From Pseudofrankia saprophytica (GTDB lineage Bacteria; Actinomycetota; Actinomycetes; Frankiales; Frankiaceae): 64,000 nt of DNA. The translations under genes were made by a program, and so were the position numbers. Under the pieces are notes generated by a model that made no database searches, was not told where the DNA came from, and saw only the letters and a list, made by a program, of their open reading frames with translations. This document shows, piece by piece, positions 16,580-25,406 of this stretch (the stretch's first letter is position 1; every line of letters begins with the position of its first letter). Location of the stretch: the NCBI RefSeq assembly GCF_000235425.2, contig NZ_KI912266.1:5267217-5331216 (forward strand). Direction: 5' to 3'.

Positions 16580-16738
16580 ATGTCCGCCCCGTCCACACCG
16601 CCCGATAACGAGCCCAGGGGCGCCGTAGGCGAGCCCACCCCGACCGACGAGCCCGACCCACTCGAACGCGACGCCGGGGCGGTGTGGGACTGGCGGAGCG
16701 TCGTCACTACCGACGAGCTGTCGCGGCCTACCCGGTGA
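16580..16738 (+). CDS. Small hypothetical protein (52 aa)
   Basis: The ATG at 16580 has AGGGAG at a good distance. The product is Pro/Asp/Glu-rich at the N terminus ('PSTPPDNEPRG', 'EPTPTDEPDPLERDAGA') and ends 'VWDWRSVVTTDELSRPTR'. It resembles short accessory proteins of actinobacterial mobile elements, and I cannot assign a function. The stop overlaps the GTG start of the next small gene (GTGA). Confidence 0.5.
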   Translation: MSAPSTPPDNEPRGAVGEPTPTDEPDPLERDAGAVWDWRSVVTTDELSRPTR

Positions 16739-17013
16739 GCGACTCGACGGCTTCGGCACTGGCTGTCCGGTCTACCGTCGTCGCCGAGTGCGCACGGGTA
16801 CGTGGTGCCGGTCCCCGGACGGTAGGCAGTGGCCGAATGACGGTTGCCGTCGTACTCGGCGACGATGGCCAGCCCGCGGGAGCCTACGGCCCATACCCCA
16901 GCGTGATGTACGCCCAGACGGCAATGACGCTCGCCGGCATCGACCGATGGCGGCCCGTCCCATGGGCGCTCACACCACCACCGGCGGTCAGAAACCGCCT
17001 GGCTGGCTTCTGA
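16735..17013 (+). CDS. Small hypothetical protein (92 aa)
   Basis: The frame starts at a GTG that overlaps the previous stop, so the two are probably translationally coupled; an internal ATG at 16837 ('MTVAVVLGDDGQPAGAYGPY') is a possible alternative start. The C-terminal half ('YAQTAMTLAGIDRWRPVPWAL') looks like a folded small domain but is not recognised. Its context in the phage-derived island suggests an accessory phage or plasmid gene. Confidence 0.5.
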   Translation: MSDSTASALAVRSTVVAECARVRGAGPRTVGSGRMTVAVVLGDDGQPAGAYGPYPSVMYAQTAMTLAGIDRWRPVPWALTPPPAVRNRLAGF

Positions 17014-17176
17014 CGGCCGCCATTCCTGTCTTTCAGGGCCATCACTCGCGACCGAAAACCCATGAGGTTCGACGTTAGCGCGCTAGCGGAACTCCCATTT
17101 TTGAAGGAAGTTGAGATTCCGCACTCCTAGCACTTAGCGTTGATCTTGACGATCCGACGCCCCTAGGAGACCGGAA

Positions 17177-17527
17177 ATGTCCTACGACCCCGAAGCTCGA
17201 CGGACGCGCCGGCAAGAAAGGTACCGCAGAAGGAAGGAGGCCGACCCGAGGCATGGTCTGACTCGGAATCTATGGTCCCACTATGGCATAACCATTGAAG
17301 AGTGGGACAGGCTGCTCATCGCCTCGTGTGGGCTGTGCGCCATCTGTGCCCGGCCGTTCAGAAACACCCCGAAGGAGCCGCACGTCGACCACAACCACCG
17401 GACGGGCGTGGTCCGGGATCTGCTCTGCGCCCCGTGCAACCGCAGACTTGAGGCACTAGAAGCACCCGGTTTCGTGCGGGCCGCGCACGCATACCTCCTC
17501 CTCCACCGCCAGGCCGCTGGGGTTTAA
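17177..17527 (+). CDS. Recombination endonuclease VII family protein (HNH-type)
   Basis: A 116-aa protein with AGGAGACCGG in front of the ATG. The C-terminal half has the endonuclease VII zinc/HNH arrangement: 'SCGLCAICARPF' (C-x2-C), then 'HVDHNHRTGVVRDLLCAPCNRRL', in which D-H-N-H is the nuclease core and C-x2-C closes the zinc site. T4 endonuclease VII resolves branched DNA, and family members are common in actinophages, often near terminase or capsid genes. It supports a phage origin for island 1. Confidence 0.9.
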   Translation: MSYDPEARRTRRQERYRRRKEADPRHGLTRNLWSHYGITIEEWDRLLIASCGLCAICARPFRNTPKEPHVDHNHRTGVVRDLLCAPCNRRLEALEAPGFVRAAHAYLLLHRQAAGV

Positions 17528-17968
17528 CCTAGCCGAGGGTGCCATTGGCCGATATGAAAGATTATGTAGAGCTCGAAGCGCCCATATCGCCCACCGCTGT
17601 TGCGCAGCGTCGATAGTTCGTCACGCCAGCCGGCTTTCTTCACGCTCGGTAATTGTGACGCGGCGTGAACCCTCACCCGTCACACAGCGTCAAGATGACC
17701 GATCACCTGCGGGCGCTGATCGGTGGCTGAGTCCGCGCGAGATAGCGCCTCGGCGAAGCACCCCGTAACGGCGCTGAGGCGGGTGCTGACGGGGCAACGG
17801 CCCCTATGCCGAGGTCTAGCATTCCGGCGCCAGGTGACGCGCGCACAGAGCATGAGCGGTTTTCCTCGGCGATGTCTCCACGTGCTGTTGCTCAAAGTTT
17901 TCCTTTAGATGGCGCTCCCCCTCTCCTAGCGTTGTCTCAACGCCCCACCGATACAAAGGAGCCCGACA
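17528..17968. other. Non-coding stretch, lower GC
   Basis: No credible gene. It contains GTGACG/CGTCAC inverted elements near 17650-17690 and leads into a strong ribosome site (AAAGGAG) at 17957-17963. A promoter for the next gene probably lies near its right end. Confidence 0.5.
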
Positions 17969-18316
17969 ATGACCGAGCCCGTCAAGGCCACCCGCACCCG
18001 CAAGCCCCGCACCGCCGCGAAGCCCGCCGAGGCCCAGGCCGCCGAGGAGGTCGTCACCGTCGAGGAGGTCGCCCCGGCTGAGCCGATCGCCGACACCGAG
18101 GCCCAGGCCGACGACGTGACCACGACCGAGACCGACGACGTCACCCCGGCCGGTGTAAAGAACACCGCCGAGCCGGCCGCCGAGGAGAAGCCGAAGCGGG
18201 CAAACACCAGCCACACGACGTGCGACCACCCGTCCACCAAGGCCGCCCGCGCGAAGTGCCGTCGCGATCGTGCCAAGGCCGCCGAGCCGACGCCGGCCGA
18301 GGCTGCTACCGCCTGA
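17969..18316 (+). CDS. Ala/Glu/Lys-rich low-complexity small protein
   Basis: A 115-aa product with an excellent ribosome site (AAAGGAGCCCGACA then ATG) and a terminator just downstream, so it is very likely expressed as a single-gene unit. The sequence is a string of A, E, T, P and K ('RKPRTAAKPAEAQAAEEVV', 'TAEPAAEEKPKRANT') ending in a short conserved-looking part with two cysteines ('SHTTCDHPSTKAARAKCRRDRAKA'). Similar disordered proteins are frequent in actinophages. No function can be assigned. Confidence 0.75.
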   Translation: MTEPVKATRTRKPRTAAKPAEAQAAEEVVTVEEVAPAEPIADTEAQADDVTTTETDDVTPAGVKNTAEPAAEEKPKRANTSHTTCDHPSTKAARAKCRRDRAKAAEPTPAEAATA

Positions 18317-18330
18317 CCGCAATACTGATA

Positions 18331-18375
18331 AAGGCCCCCGCCCGATCCGTCGCGATCGGGGAACGGGGGCCTTTC
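18331..18375 (+). terminator. Intrinsic terminator
   Basis: AAGGCCCCCG at 18331-18340 pairs with CGGGGGCCTTT at 18364-18374, with an inner CCGATC/GATCGG helix, directly after the 17969-18316 gene and ending in CTTT. It is one of the clearest intrinsic terminators in the window. Confidence 0.85.
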
Positions 18376-18821
18376 GGTGGACGCCCTCACACCGGCCCGT
18401 GCAATGTGTGCGCCGAGTGCACGCGTTGACAACGTTGGCAAAAACGATCTCTCGCCCTCGCATAGTCGGCGTTCGGGCGATTTGCCCCTCGCTCGACGTG
18501 CGCACATGCGTGACGCGAGGCGGCGTGTTGAGGCGCTCTGAGATCGCCGTAGGGCAAGTGGAACGCGCGTCGCGTGTCATCGATAGGGGCACGTCGATCG
18601 GAACGTCACGGTCGCGCTGAATAGCCGCGATCTTTCCCGAAAGCGCTCAGAGGGGCCGCCGCAAGCCGATATTTTCACCGAGGGGGCGACTCTCGGAAGC
18701 CAAGTCGTGGCGCACCGTTGTGGTCTCCCTGGGTGACAGGTCGGACACCGATAGGGGATGATCGCCACATGGGCTGGTGGCTACAGTCGACTTCTCTGCG
18801 TCAACGACGGACGATCGATCC
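18376..18821. other. Non-coding stretch before the TPR gene
   Basis: Nothing is recognised. It contains several short AT-richer patches and presumably the promoter of the following gene. Confidence 0.5.
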
Positions 18822-19844
18822 ATGGACTTCGCGGAACCACCACCACGAGGACCGACGATCGACCGCCGAGGCTTCGTTCACCTACTGCTCGCCGGCGCGG
18901 GCGCTGGGCTCGGGGGCGGGCTGGTGAGAGAGCCGCTCGACGGGCCTAGCCTGATCCTCGAATCGGTCACCCGCACCGTCAACGCACTGGCCACGGGCTA
19001 TTCGTCGACCGACCCGCGCAGGATCGGCACCGCCCTGAACCACGCCGAACGGAACATCACCAAGCTGGTTACCGGTCGACCATCGCCAACCCAGATGCGC
19101 GACACCAAGGCCGTGTACTCCCGGCTGTTGACGATCTCGTCGGCCGTCGCGGACGACACGGGCGACTACGACGAGGCGATCCGCACGGGCGAGCTGGCGG
19201 CCAGCCTCGCGACCGAGGTAGGCGACGCACAAACCAGCGGCTACGCCTGGTCGATCGTGTCCGGCGCGCTGCACCACTCGGGCCGCCACCGCAAAGCCGT
19301 GGACATCGCCCAGCGGGCCAAGAGCACCGCGGGTGCCTCGCCGTCCGGCGTGATGGCCCTCCTGGAGGAAGCCACAGCGGCCGCCGCGATGGGTCGAGCC
19401 CACACCACCATCGACGCCGTGATGGCCGCCGAGGAGCAGCACGGCAAACTGTCGGACGCCGCATGGGGAAACCCAGGCTTCGGCTTGCTCGGCACCTACC
19501 ACCCGAGCAACCTCAAAGCGTTCGCCGGCTCGGCCCTGGTCGAGGTCGGGCTGTTCGACGAAGCCACACCCCGCCTGGAGGAAGCCGCCGACATCCTGGC
19601 CGGCTCACCAGCCGCAGGCATCCGCGCGTACGTCTGGGTGTACCAGGCTCGGGCCGCGCTCGGCCAAGGCGACGTCGACAAGGCACACGCGGTGGCCTCC
19701 AAGGCCGTCGCGATGGCCGACGCCCGACCCACAGCGTTCATCGCGGGCTCGGTCGTCCAGCTCGACCTCATGGCTGGTGGCGAGTTCTCAGACCTCGTCG
19801 ACCGAGTCAGACCATGGGGCTTCTCGCCGCCCTCGACGGTGTAG
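18822..19844 (+). CDS. Free-standing TPR-repeat protein with twin-arginine-like N terminus
   Basis: About 340 aa from the ATG at 18822; a GTG at 18777 in the same frame is an alternative, and no ribosome site favours either. The N terminus 'PTIDRRGFVHLLLAGAGAGLGGG' has an R-R-G-F-V motif followed by a hydrophobic run, as in Tat signals. The rest is a helical repeat solenoid with TPR character ('GDYDEAIRTGELAASLATEVGD', 'GLFDEATPRLEEAADILAG', 'GDVDKAHAVASKAVAMAD'). It resembles the C-terminal part of actinobacterial XRE-TPR regulators but has no DNA-binding domain. A comparable stand-alone protein is encoded in island 2 (48353-49306). Function unknown; protein or peptide binding is likely from the fold. 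Confidence 0.75.
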   Translation: MDFAEPPPRGPTIDRRGFVHLLLAGAGAGLGGGLVREPLDGPSLILESVTRTVNALATGYSSTDPRRIGTALNHAERNITKLVTGRPSPTQMRDTKAVYSRLLTISSAVADDTGDYDEAIRTGELAASLATEVGDAQTSGYAWSIVSGALHHSGRHRKAVDIAQRAKSTAGASPSGVMALLEEATAAAAMGRAHTTIDAVMAAEEQHGKLSDAAWGNPGFGLLGTYHPSNLKAFAGSALVEVGLFDEATPRLEEAADILAGSPAAGIRAYVWVYQARAALGQGDVDKAHAVASKAVAMADARPTAFIAGSVVQLDLMAGGEFSDLVDRVRPWGFSPPSTV

Positions 19845-20120
19845 CCGGGTGGGTGTGGAAGATCGACTAAAGTCGGATCGTAGATCTTTTAAAGTAGGTG
19901 GCGCGGTGCGGGCGACCGACTGAACGGATCGATCGACGCACCGCGCCGGTGGTGGAGGATCACATCACGTGACTCGGTCCTACACCTGAGGTACGGTTAC
20001 CTCTGCGAACAGCAGCCAAGGGGCTCCCGGCAAGGATCTTTGGCTTACTGCCCGGCGGCGACCGGCGGGTGCCGTCACACCCCACTCGACCGGTCGCCGT
20101 GCCTGGTGATGCCAGCCATT

Positions 20121-20837
20121 TCACTCACCTCCGTCTTCCTCGACCTTAGCGTCATCCCGTTTGGGAGACGAAGTCTCGATCCTGTATTTTTTCGAAGCCT
20201 TCCCATTGCCGCATTTTGGGCAGCGAGCGTTCTGCGGGAGAGAGACAAAGATCTCACCGCAATCTTGGCAGGCATACCGAATAGGACGTCTCGCCCCTGT
20301 GTATGGCTCCAATGCGAGCGCTTGGCCTGATATCTGCCACCGGCTGTCGTCGGTTCGAGCTACAAGACCGAGATCCTCCGCCCTCTTGAGGGCGCTGTAC
20401 ACGCTCTGAGCTGGCGCCGCCCAATGCTTCTCCACCCATCCGCGCTCTTCGAACGCCTTGAGGACATCCGCAGGGCGGAGAGGGTGCGGCGCATCAGTGA
20501 GAACCTCCACTACCCGCTGGGCAGCGACGCTCATCTTGTGGGGAGCCGGCGACACCTGTGGTTCGTTCGAGGCCAGTGGACTACCGGTGGTTTCCGTTCG
20601 AGCACTACCGGTCGGCGCGAAGTTCCGTCGAGGTGGCACAGGTCGCTTGCGCGTTCTCTTCTGCTGATCTAGCAGCGCCTTGACGGCATTTTGCGCTTGC
20701 CTCGCCTCCACTAGACGCGCTTCGACGATCTCAAGTCGTCGGGAGGCATCTTCATGCTGAACGAGCAACCTAAAGACTTCCTCGTCCGCAGCCCGCACTG
20801 CAGCCTCAAGGGCGGCGATGAGGTCCGAGGGCTCCAT
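20121..20837 (-). CDS. Winged-helix protein with C-terminal zinc ribbon
   Basis: About 238 aa. The order of parts is an N-terminal coiled coil ('EDASRRLEIVEARLVEARQAQN'), a basic linker ('QQKRTRKRPVPPRR'), a winged-helix-like segment ('HPLRPADVLKAFEERGWVEKHWAAPAQSVYSALKRAEDLGLVARTDDSRW') and a four-cysteine zinc ribbon ('YACQDCGEIFVSLPQNARCPKCGNGK'). The ATG at 20837 is chosen over a GTG at 20852. The composition is AT-richer than the backbone. It probably binds DNA; whether it regulates genes of the island or defends it is not evident. Confidence 0.75.
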   Translation of the reverse strand: MEPSDLIAALEAAVRAADEEVFRLLVQHEDASRRLEIVEARLVEARQAQNAVKALLDQQKRTRKRPVPPRRNFAPTGSARTETTGSPLASNEPQVSPAPHKMSVAAQRVVEVLTDAPHPLRPADVLKAFEERGWVEKHWAAPAQSVYSALKRAEDLGLVARTDDSRWQISGQALALEPYTGARRPIRYACQDCGEIFVSLPQNARCPKCGNGKASKKYRIETSSPKRDDAKVEEDGGE

Positions 20838-20962
20838 GGTCACAGCAACCACCGTAGTGGATGAAGGAGGTCTTGTCTAATCCTAAAGGTCAACAGAGGG
20901 ACAACGTCGCTTCATCACCAAAGACGGGATACTTATACCGGGGAGCTGGTCGGTCGCGCGCG

Positions 20963-20976
20963 CGGGGGGTGTGGAG
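20963..20976. repeat. Partial third copy of the G-rich repeat
   Basis: CGGGGGGTGTGGAG repeats the loop of the 25-base repeats at 13669 and 16229 but lacks their CTGAC/GTCAG arms. It lies about 95 bases before the intact DUF2236 gene. Confidence 0.5.
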
Positions 20977-21070
20977 ACAGCAGCCGTGCCTTAGGTCGCC
21001 GGGCCTTGGTCGTGCCTTACGGAAGCCCCAAGCCCCGCCCGATGCGCGGTGCTCGGCGCATGATGGGGGC

Positions 21071-21946
21071 ATGGTGGCCAGCACGGTCGTGCTCGAACGG
21101 ACGGAGGACCTGCGGATCTGGCTCGGCGGCCACGTGTTAGGCCGGGTGGCTGGGTCCGAGGGGCCGGCACGCCGGGAACGGATCTTCGAGGCTCCTGGGA
21201 AGCGCTGGTTCACCGAGGATCGGCCCATCCGCCGCGTACACGCGGATGCGTCGATGTTCGTGGGCGGCCTGCGCGCGCTACTGCTCCAGTCGCTGCACCC
21301 GCTGGCCATGGCCGGGGTCGCCGAGCACTCGGACTACCGCAACGACCCGTGGGGACGTCTCCAGCAGACCAGCTACTTCCTCGCTATGACGACCTTCGGA
21401 CCGGCCGAGGGAGCCGAGCGCGCCGTCTCCCGGGTGAAGGGCGTACACCGCCGAGTCCACGGCACCGCGCCTGACGGCCGCCCGTATGACGCCTCCGACC
21501 CGCACCTGCTGCGGTGGGTGCACGTGGCGGAGACAGATAGCTTCCTTGCAGCATTCCAGCGGTACGGCCACACCAAGCTGAGTCCCGAGGAGTGCGACGG
21601 CTACATCGCCGATATGGCTGTTGTCGGTCGACACCTGGACATCCCTGATCTTCCCGAGACGCGCGAGGAGTTGGACACCGCGATCCGGGAGTACAGACCA
21701 GAGCTGGCTGGAACCCCAGAAGCCCGTTCGGCTGCTCGGTACCTACTGCTTCAGGCACCCCTCCCCCTGCCCGCGCGACCGCCTTACGGCGCTCTGGCCG
21801 GAGCCGCCGTCGGTCTCATGCCCGCCTGGACGCGGTGGCCTCTGAGGCTGCCCTACCTGCCCGTCGCCGAGGAGACCGTGGGTCGCATCGCGGGGCAGTC
21901 GATCGTTACGACGATCCGGTGGGCGATGGGACCTAGGCGCGCCTGA
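21071..21946 (+). CDS. MpaB-like (DUF2236) oxygenase family protein, intact copy
   Basis: A 291-aa protein, normal length for the family. It has the family landmarks 'RRERIFEAPGKRW', 'FVGGLRALLLQSLHPLAMAGVAEHSDYRNDPWGRLQQTSYFLAMTTFG', 'VKGVHRRVHG' and 'DPHLLRWVH', whose histidines are proposed haem or metal ligands in latex-clearing and mycophenolic-acid related MpaB proteins. The start at 21071 matches the start of the disrupted copy. Its codon use is less GC-rich than that copy and the two differ at many positions, so it is an imported homologue, not a local duplicate. It may restore the activity lost when island 1 split the chromosomal gene. Confidence 0.88.
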   Translation: MVASTVVLERTEDLRIWLGGHVLGRVAGSEGPARRERIFEAPGKRWFTEDRPIRRVHADASMFVGGLRALLLQSLHPLAMAGVAEHSDYRNDPWGRLQQTSYFLAMTTFGPAEGAERAVSRVKGVHRRVHGTAPDGRPYDASDPHLLRWVHVAETDSFLAAFQRYGHTKLSPEECDGYIADMAVVGRHLDIPDLPETREELDTAIREYRPELAGTPEARSAARYLLLQAPLPLPARPPYGALAGAAVGLMPAWTRWPLRLPYLPVAEETVGRIAGQSIVTTIRWAMGPRRA

Positions 21947-22000
21947 GGCTGAGCACGGCGTCTCCGGCGAGCGAGCCTAGTTGTGACACGGGCGATTTGA

Positions 22001-22480
22001 ACTGTCCACCTCCGCGAGATGCACCCAGCGCAGCAGATGCGGGTCGGAGGCCGCGTACGGCCGCCCGTCAGGCGCCGTCCCGCTGACCCGGCGGTGCACA
22101 CCCTTCACCCGGGCGACGGCCCGCTCCGCCTCGTCGGCCGGCCCGAACGTCGTCGCGGCCAGGAAGTAGCTGGTCCGCTGCAGGCGGCCCCAGGGGTCGG
22201 CGCGGAAGTCCGAGTGTGCGGCCACCCCGGCCATCGCGAGCGGGTGCAGCGACTGCAGCAGCAGCGCGCGCAGGCCGCCGACGAACATCGCCGAGTCGCC
22301 GTGGACCCGCCGGATCGGGCGGCCCTCGGCGAGCCACCGCTCGCCGGCGGCCTCGAAGATCCGTTCACGCCGCCGCGGACCGTCCGGTCCGGCCACCCGG
22401 GCGAACACCTCGCCGCCGACCCACGAGCGGATCTCATCCGCGTCGACGGGCAGCCTGGGCACCCTGGGCAGCACCATCAC
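22001..22480 (-). pseudogene. MpaB-like (DUF2236) oxygenase, N-terminal fragment
   Basis: From the start at 22480 the protein matches the intact copy from 'RRRERIFEAAGERW' through 'DPHLLRWVHLAEVDS' (about 160 residues) and then changes to an unrelated 'SNRPCHN' and a stop at 21977. The rest of the gene is the fragment at 12369-12653. Both fragments have native high-GC codon use and the same strand, which shows they were one gene before island 1 arrived. Confidence 0.88.
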
Positions 22481-22715
22481 CCCATCATGCGCGCGGTCCC
22501 GCCGGTCGGCCTGATCGAAAGACTGTGAGTATGTGGTCAGACCCTCGGGTTGATGCGGGGCCGACCCGGAACGTTACGGTCGACGTGGCCCGCGCGTTCC
22601 GGTGACCCGGTGCCTGACGTCTGGCCATCGTCCGGACACTCGCGTGCGGCGAAAGGAGCGGCATCCCGGTGGCACCTGTGGACTGGATCGGTATCCGTCG
22701 GCAGGACCAGACCCG

Positions 22716-25406
22716 GTGAGGGCCTTCCTCAGGCGCCGGCGTCGTCTCGTCACCGTCACGGCGGTCGCGCTCCTGGCCGTCGTCGGCGGCCTGATCGCGC
22801 TGGCCTCGACCGGCAACGACGACTCAGTCCGGACCCGGTCCCAGTTCGTCGCCGGCGTCGCGGAGAACGGCTCGTCGGTCATGCTGGACACGACCGTCTA
22901 CCTGCCGCGGTCGACGCCTGCGCCGGCGATCCTGCTCGCTCACGGGTTCGGTGGGTCCAAGGACGACCTCGCCTCCACGGCCCGTTCCTTCGCGCGGCGC
23001 GGATACGTCGTCCTTGCCTACACGGCGAGGGGCTTCGGTCGGTCCGGCGGCCTGGTTCATCTGGACGCGCCGGAGTACGAGGTGGCGGACGCGAACAAGC
23101 TGATCACCTACCTGGCCACGCTGCCGCAGGTGTCGAAGGACGCGCCCGGCGACCCGCGTGTGGGCGTCGCCGGCTCGTCCTACGGTGGCGCGCTCGGGCT
23201 GCTCGCGGCGGGCAATGACAGGCGGATCGACGCGGTCGCGGCCGACATCACCTGGAACGACCTGTCGCAGGCGCTGTTTCCGAACGCCGTCCCCACCGAT
23301 CAGGCGGCCCCCGCCACCGGCCAGCCAGCCGCCGACCAGCCAGCCGCTGACCGGGCGGGCGTCTTCAAGAAGCAGTGGGCCGGCGTGCTGTTCACCTCCG
23401 CCGCGGCCCAGCAGCCCGGTGAGTGCGGACGGTTCGCGCCGGACCTGTGCGCCGCCTACCAGCGGGCGGCCGCCACCGGACAGGCGGACGCGACGATCCT
23501 GTCGCTGCTGCGGGCGTCCAGCCCTGCCAGCGTGCTCGACCGGATCACGGTTCCGACGCTGCTCATCCAGGGCGAGCGGGACTCGTTGTTCTCCCTCGGC
23601 CAGGCGGACGCGAACGCCCGTGGCATCGCCGCCCGGGGCACGCCGGTGAAGGAGGTCTGGCGAACCGGCGGCCACGACGGGACGACGTCCACCGACGTCC
23701 TGGTCCGCAACGTCGACGACTGGTTCGCTCCGGTACTGCTCGGGCACGGGCAGCTCGACACCTCGTTCGAGGTCGGCGTGCCCGGCAGCAGCATCTCCAC
23801 CCAGACCGGGCAGACCGTCCCACGGGTCCTGCGCGCGGACGACGCCGCGACGAGCCGACGGACCGACCGCGTGACCGTCGCCGGCCCGCCGCAGACCATC
23901 TACGCGCCGGCCGGTGGCAGTCCGGCCGCCATCACCACCATCCCGGGCCTGGGCAACCTACTTGCCAACGCGACCGCGCTCTCGAGTTCGGCGGGGTCGA
24001 TCTCGGGGTCGGGATCCGAAACCGGGGCTGAAACCGGGGCCGGGGCCGCGGCCGGGCTGACTGGTCTGGCCACGATTCCCGGCCAGGTGGCGGCGTTCGT
24101 GTCTGAGCCGCTGCCCGTGGGGATGCTCGTGGGCGGATCATCGACGATCGCCCTGCAGGTGACCGCGCGGGATACCACCGACGCGACGCTGTTCGCCTCA
24201 CTGCTCGACGTGCCGGCGGACGGGACTCCCGACCTCCCGAACGGCCTGGTGGCGCCGATCCAGCTCACCGGCCTGCGGCCTGGCGAAGCGAGGACCGTGA
24301 CGGTGGCCCTGCCGGGCATCGTGACCCAGATACCTGCCGGTCACCGCATCGTGGTCGCCATCGGCACCACAGACTCGGCCTACCAGCTGCCGGCCTCCCC
24401 CCGCAGCTACGTCATCGCGCTGGCCGGCACGTCGCTGCGCGGTGACCTGGCCATCGCCACGATCGACGGGCACATCGGGGGGGCCAGCCTGCCGTGGATC
24501 TGGCTGGTGGTGGGTGGCGCGGCGATGGCGGCGCTCGTGCCCGGCGCGCTGGTCGCGCGCCTGCGCCGCCGGCGCCGGCGTGCCGTCGACGCCGAACTGA
24601 CGACGGTGCCGGTGGTGATCGAGGGCCTGGTCAAGGAGTACGGCGACGGGTACCGCGCGGTCGACGGGGTGAGCTTCCGGGTGGAGGGCGGCCAGGTCGT
24701 GGGGCTGCTGGGTCCGAACGGCGCGGGGAAGACCACGGCGCTGCGCGTGCTCATGGGGCTGATCAGGCCGACGGCGGGCACCGTGCGCCTGTTCGGTGAG
24801 CTCGTCGAGGCGGGGGCGCCGGTGCTCGCCAAGGTCGGGACGTTCATCGAGGGCCCCGGGCTGCTGCCGCACCTGTCGGGCCGGGACAACCTGCGCCTGT
24901 TCTGGGCGGCGACCGGCCGGCCGCCGGCGGACGCGCGGTTCGACACCGCGCTGGAGATCGCCGGCCTGGGATCGTCGGTCGAACGGCCGGTCAAGACATA
25001 CAGCCAGGGCATGCGCCAACGCCTGGCGATCGCGCAGGCGATGCTCGGGCTGCCTGAGCTGCTGGTGCTCGACGAGCCGACCAACGGCCTGGACCCGCCG
25101 CAGATCGCCGAGATGCGGGAGGTCCTGCGCCGCTACGCCACGACGGGCCGCACCGTCGTGATCTCCAGCCACCTGCTCGCCGAGGTGGAACAGACCTGCA
25201 CCCACGTCGTCGTCATGCACAAGGGGAAGCTCGTCGCGGCCGGGTCGGTGGAGGAGATCGTCGGCATGGGCAGGACGCAGCTCTCGGTCGCGGACCCGGA
25301 GGAGGCGCAGCACATCCTGGCGGCCGCCGGCGTGCCGTCACAGATCATGCCGGCCCAGCGCTCGTTGGAGGAAGTGTTTCTCAGGATGGTCGGCGCGGAT
25401 CAATGA
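22716..25406 (+). CDS. Fusion of extracellular alpha/beta hydrolase (X-Pro peptidase/CocE-like) with an ABC ATPase
   Basis: About 896 aa from the GTG at 22716. Residues 11-31 form a transmembrane anchor ('LVTVTAVALLAVVGGLIALAS') after a poly-arginine stretch. Residues 45-590 are an alpha/beta hydrolase of the CocE/X-Pro dipeptidyl-peptidase (S15) type: 'LAHGFGGSKDD', the nucleophile elbow 'VAGSSYGGALG' (Ser about 153), 'PTLLIQGERDSLF' with the acid and 'GGHDGTT' with the His, followed by a C-terminal beta-sandwich. Residues 594-618 form a second membrane helix. From about 629 on comes a complete ABC ATPase: Walker A 'GPNGAGKTT', signature 'YSQGMRQRLA', Walker B 'LLVLDEP', H-loop 'ISSHLL'. The two helices put the hydrolase outside and the ATPase inside. 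It overlaps the permease start (ATGA). Confidence 0.9.
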   Translation: MRAFLRRRRRLVTVTAVALLAVVGGLIALASTGNDDSVRTRSQFVAGVAENGSSVMLDTTVYLPRSTPAPAILLAHGFGGSKDDLASTARSFARRGYVVLAYTARGFGRSGGLVHLDAPEYEVADANKLITYLATLPQVSKDAPGDPRVGVAGSSYGGALGLLAAGNDRRIDAVAADITWNDLSQALFPNAVPTDQAAPATGQPAADQPAADRAGVFKKQWAGVLFTSAAAQQPGECGRFAPDLCAAYQRAAATGQADATILSLLRASSPASVLDRITVPTLLIQGERDSLFSLGQADANARGIAARGTPVKEVWRTGGHDGTTSTDVLVRNVDDWFAPVLLGHGQLDTSFEVGVPGSSISTQTGQTVPRVLRADDAATSRRTDRVTVAGPPQTIYAPAGGSPAAITTIPGLGNLLANATALSSSAGSISGSGSETGAETGAGAAAGLTGLATIPGQVAAFVSEPLPVGMLVGGSSTIALQVTARDTTDATLFASLLDVPADGTPDLPNGLVAPIQLTGLRPGEARTVTVALPGIVTQIPAGHRIVVAIGTTDSAYQLPASPRSYVIALAGTSLRGDLAIATIDGHIGGASLPWIWLVVGGAAMAALVPGALVARLRRRRRRAVDAELTTVPVVIEGLVKEYGDGYRAVDGVSFRVEGGQVVGLLGPNGAGKTTALRVLMGLIRPTAGTVRLFGELVEAGAPVLAKVGTFIEGPGLLPHLSGRDNLRLFWAATGRPPADARFDTALEIAGLGSSVERPVKTYSQGMRQRLAIAQAMLGLPELLVLDEPTNGLDPPQIAEMREVLRRYATTGRTVVISSHLLAEVEQTCTHVVVMHKGKLVAAGSVEEIVGMGRTQLSVADPEEAQHILAAAGVPSQIMPAQRSLEEVFLRMVGADQ

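Larger units (their letters stand above)
12654..22000. mobile_element. Island 1: phage-derived remnant inserted in a DUF2236 gene
   Basis: The 9.3-kb segment separates two collinear halves of one chromosomal gene and holds genes of phage or plasmid type: a 5'-truncated scaffold-like gene, an excisionase-like HTH, a recombination endonuclease VII, small proteins of actinophage character, a free-standing TPR protein and a nuclease cassette. Intergenic spacing is wider than in the backbone, and parts (13.8-15.9 kb, 17.1-18 kb, 20.1-20.9 kb) are visibly lower in GC. No integrase is present and no direct repeat was found at the two outer junctions, so it appears decayed or rearranged. The boundaries are approximate. 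Confidence 0.75.

Noticed and set aside
21977-22001. TTCAAATC followed by GTGTCAC on the minus strand, like the 3' end of a tRNA at the right junction of island 1
   Set aside because: The flanking bases do not form a T-stem, there is no CCA-adjacent acceptor partner, and no matching copy is present at the left junction.
12640-22020. Short similarity GTCTACC / GTCCACC at the two outer junctions of island 1 as an att duplication
   Set aside because: Only seven bases with a mismatch; too weak in such GC-rich DNA, and about 150 bases of the host gene are missing.
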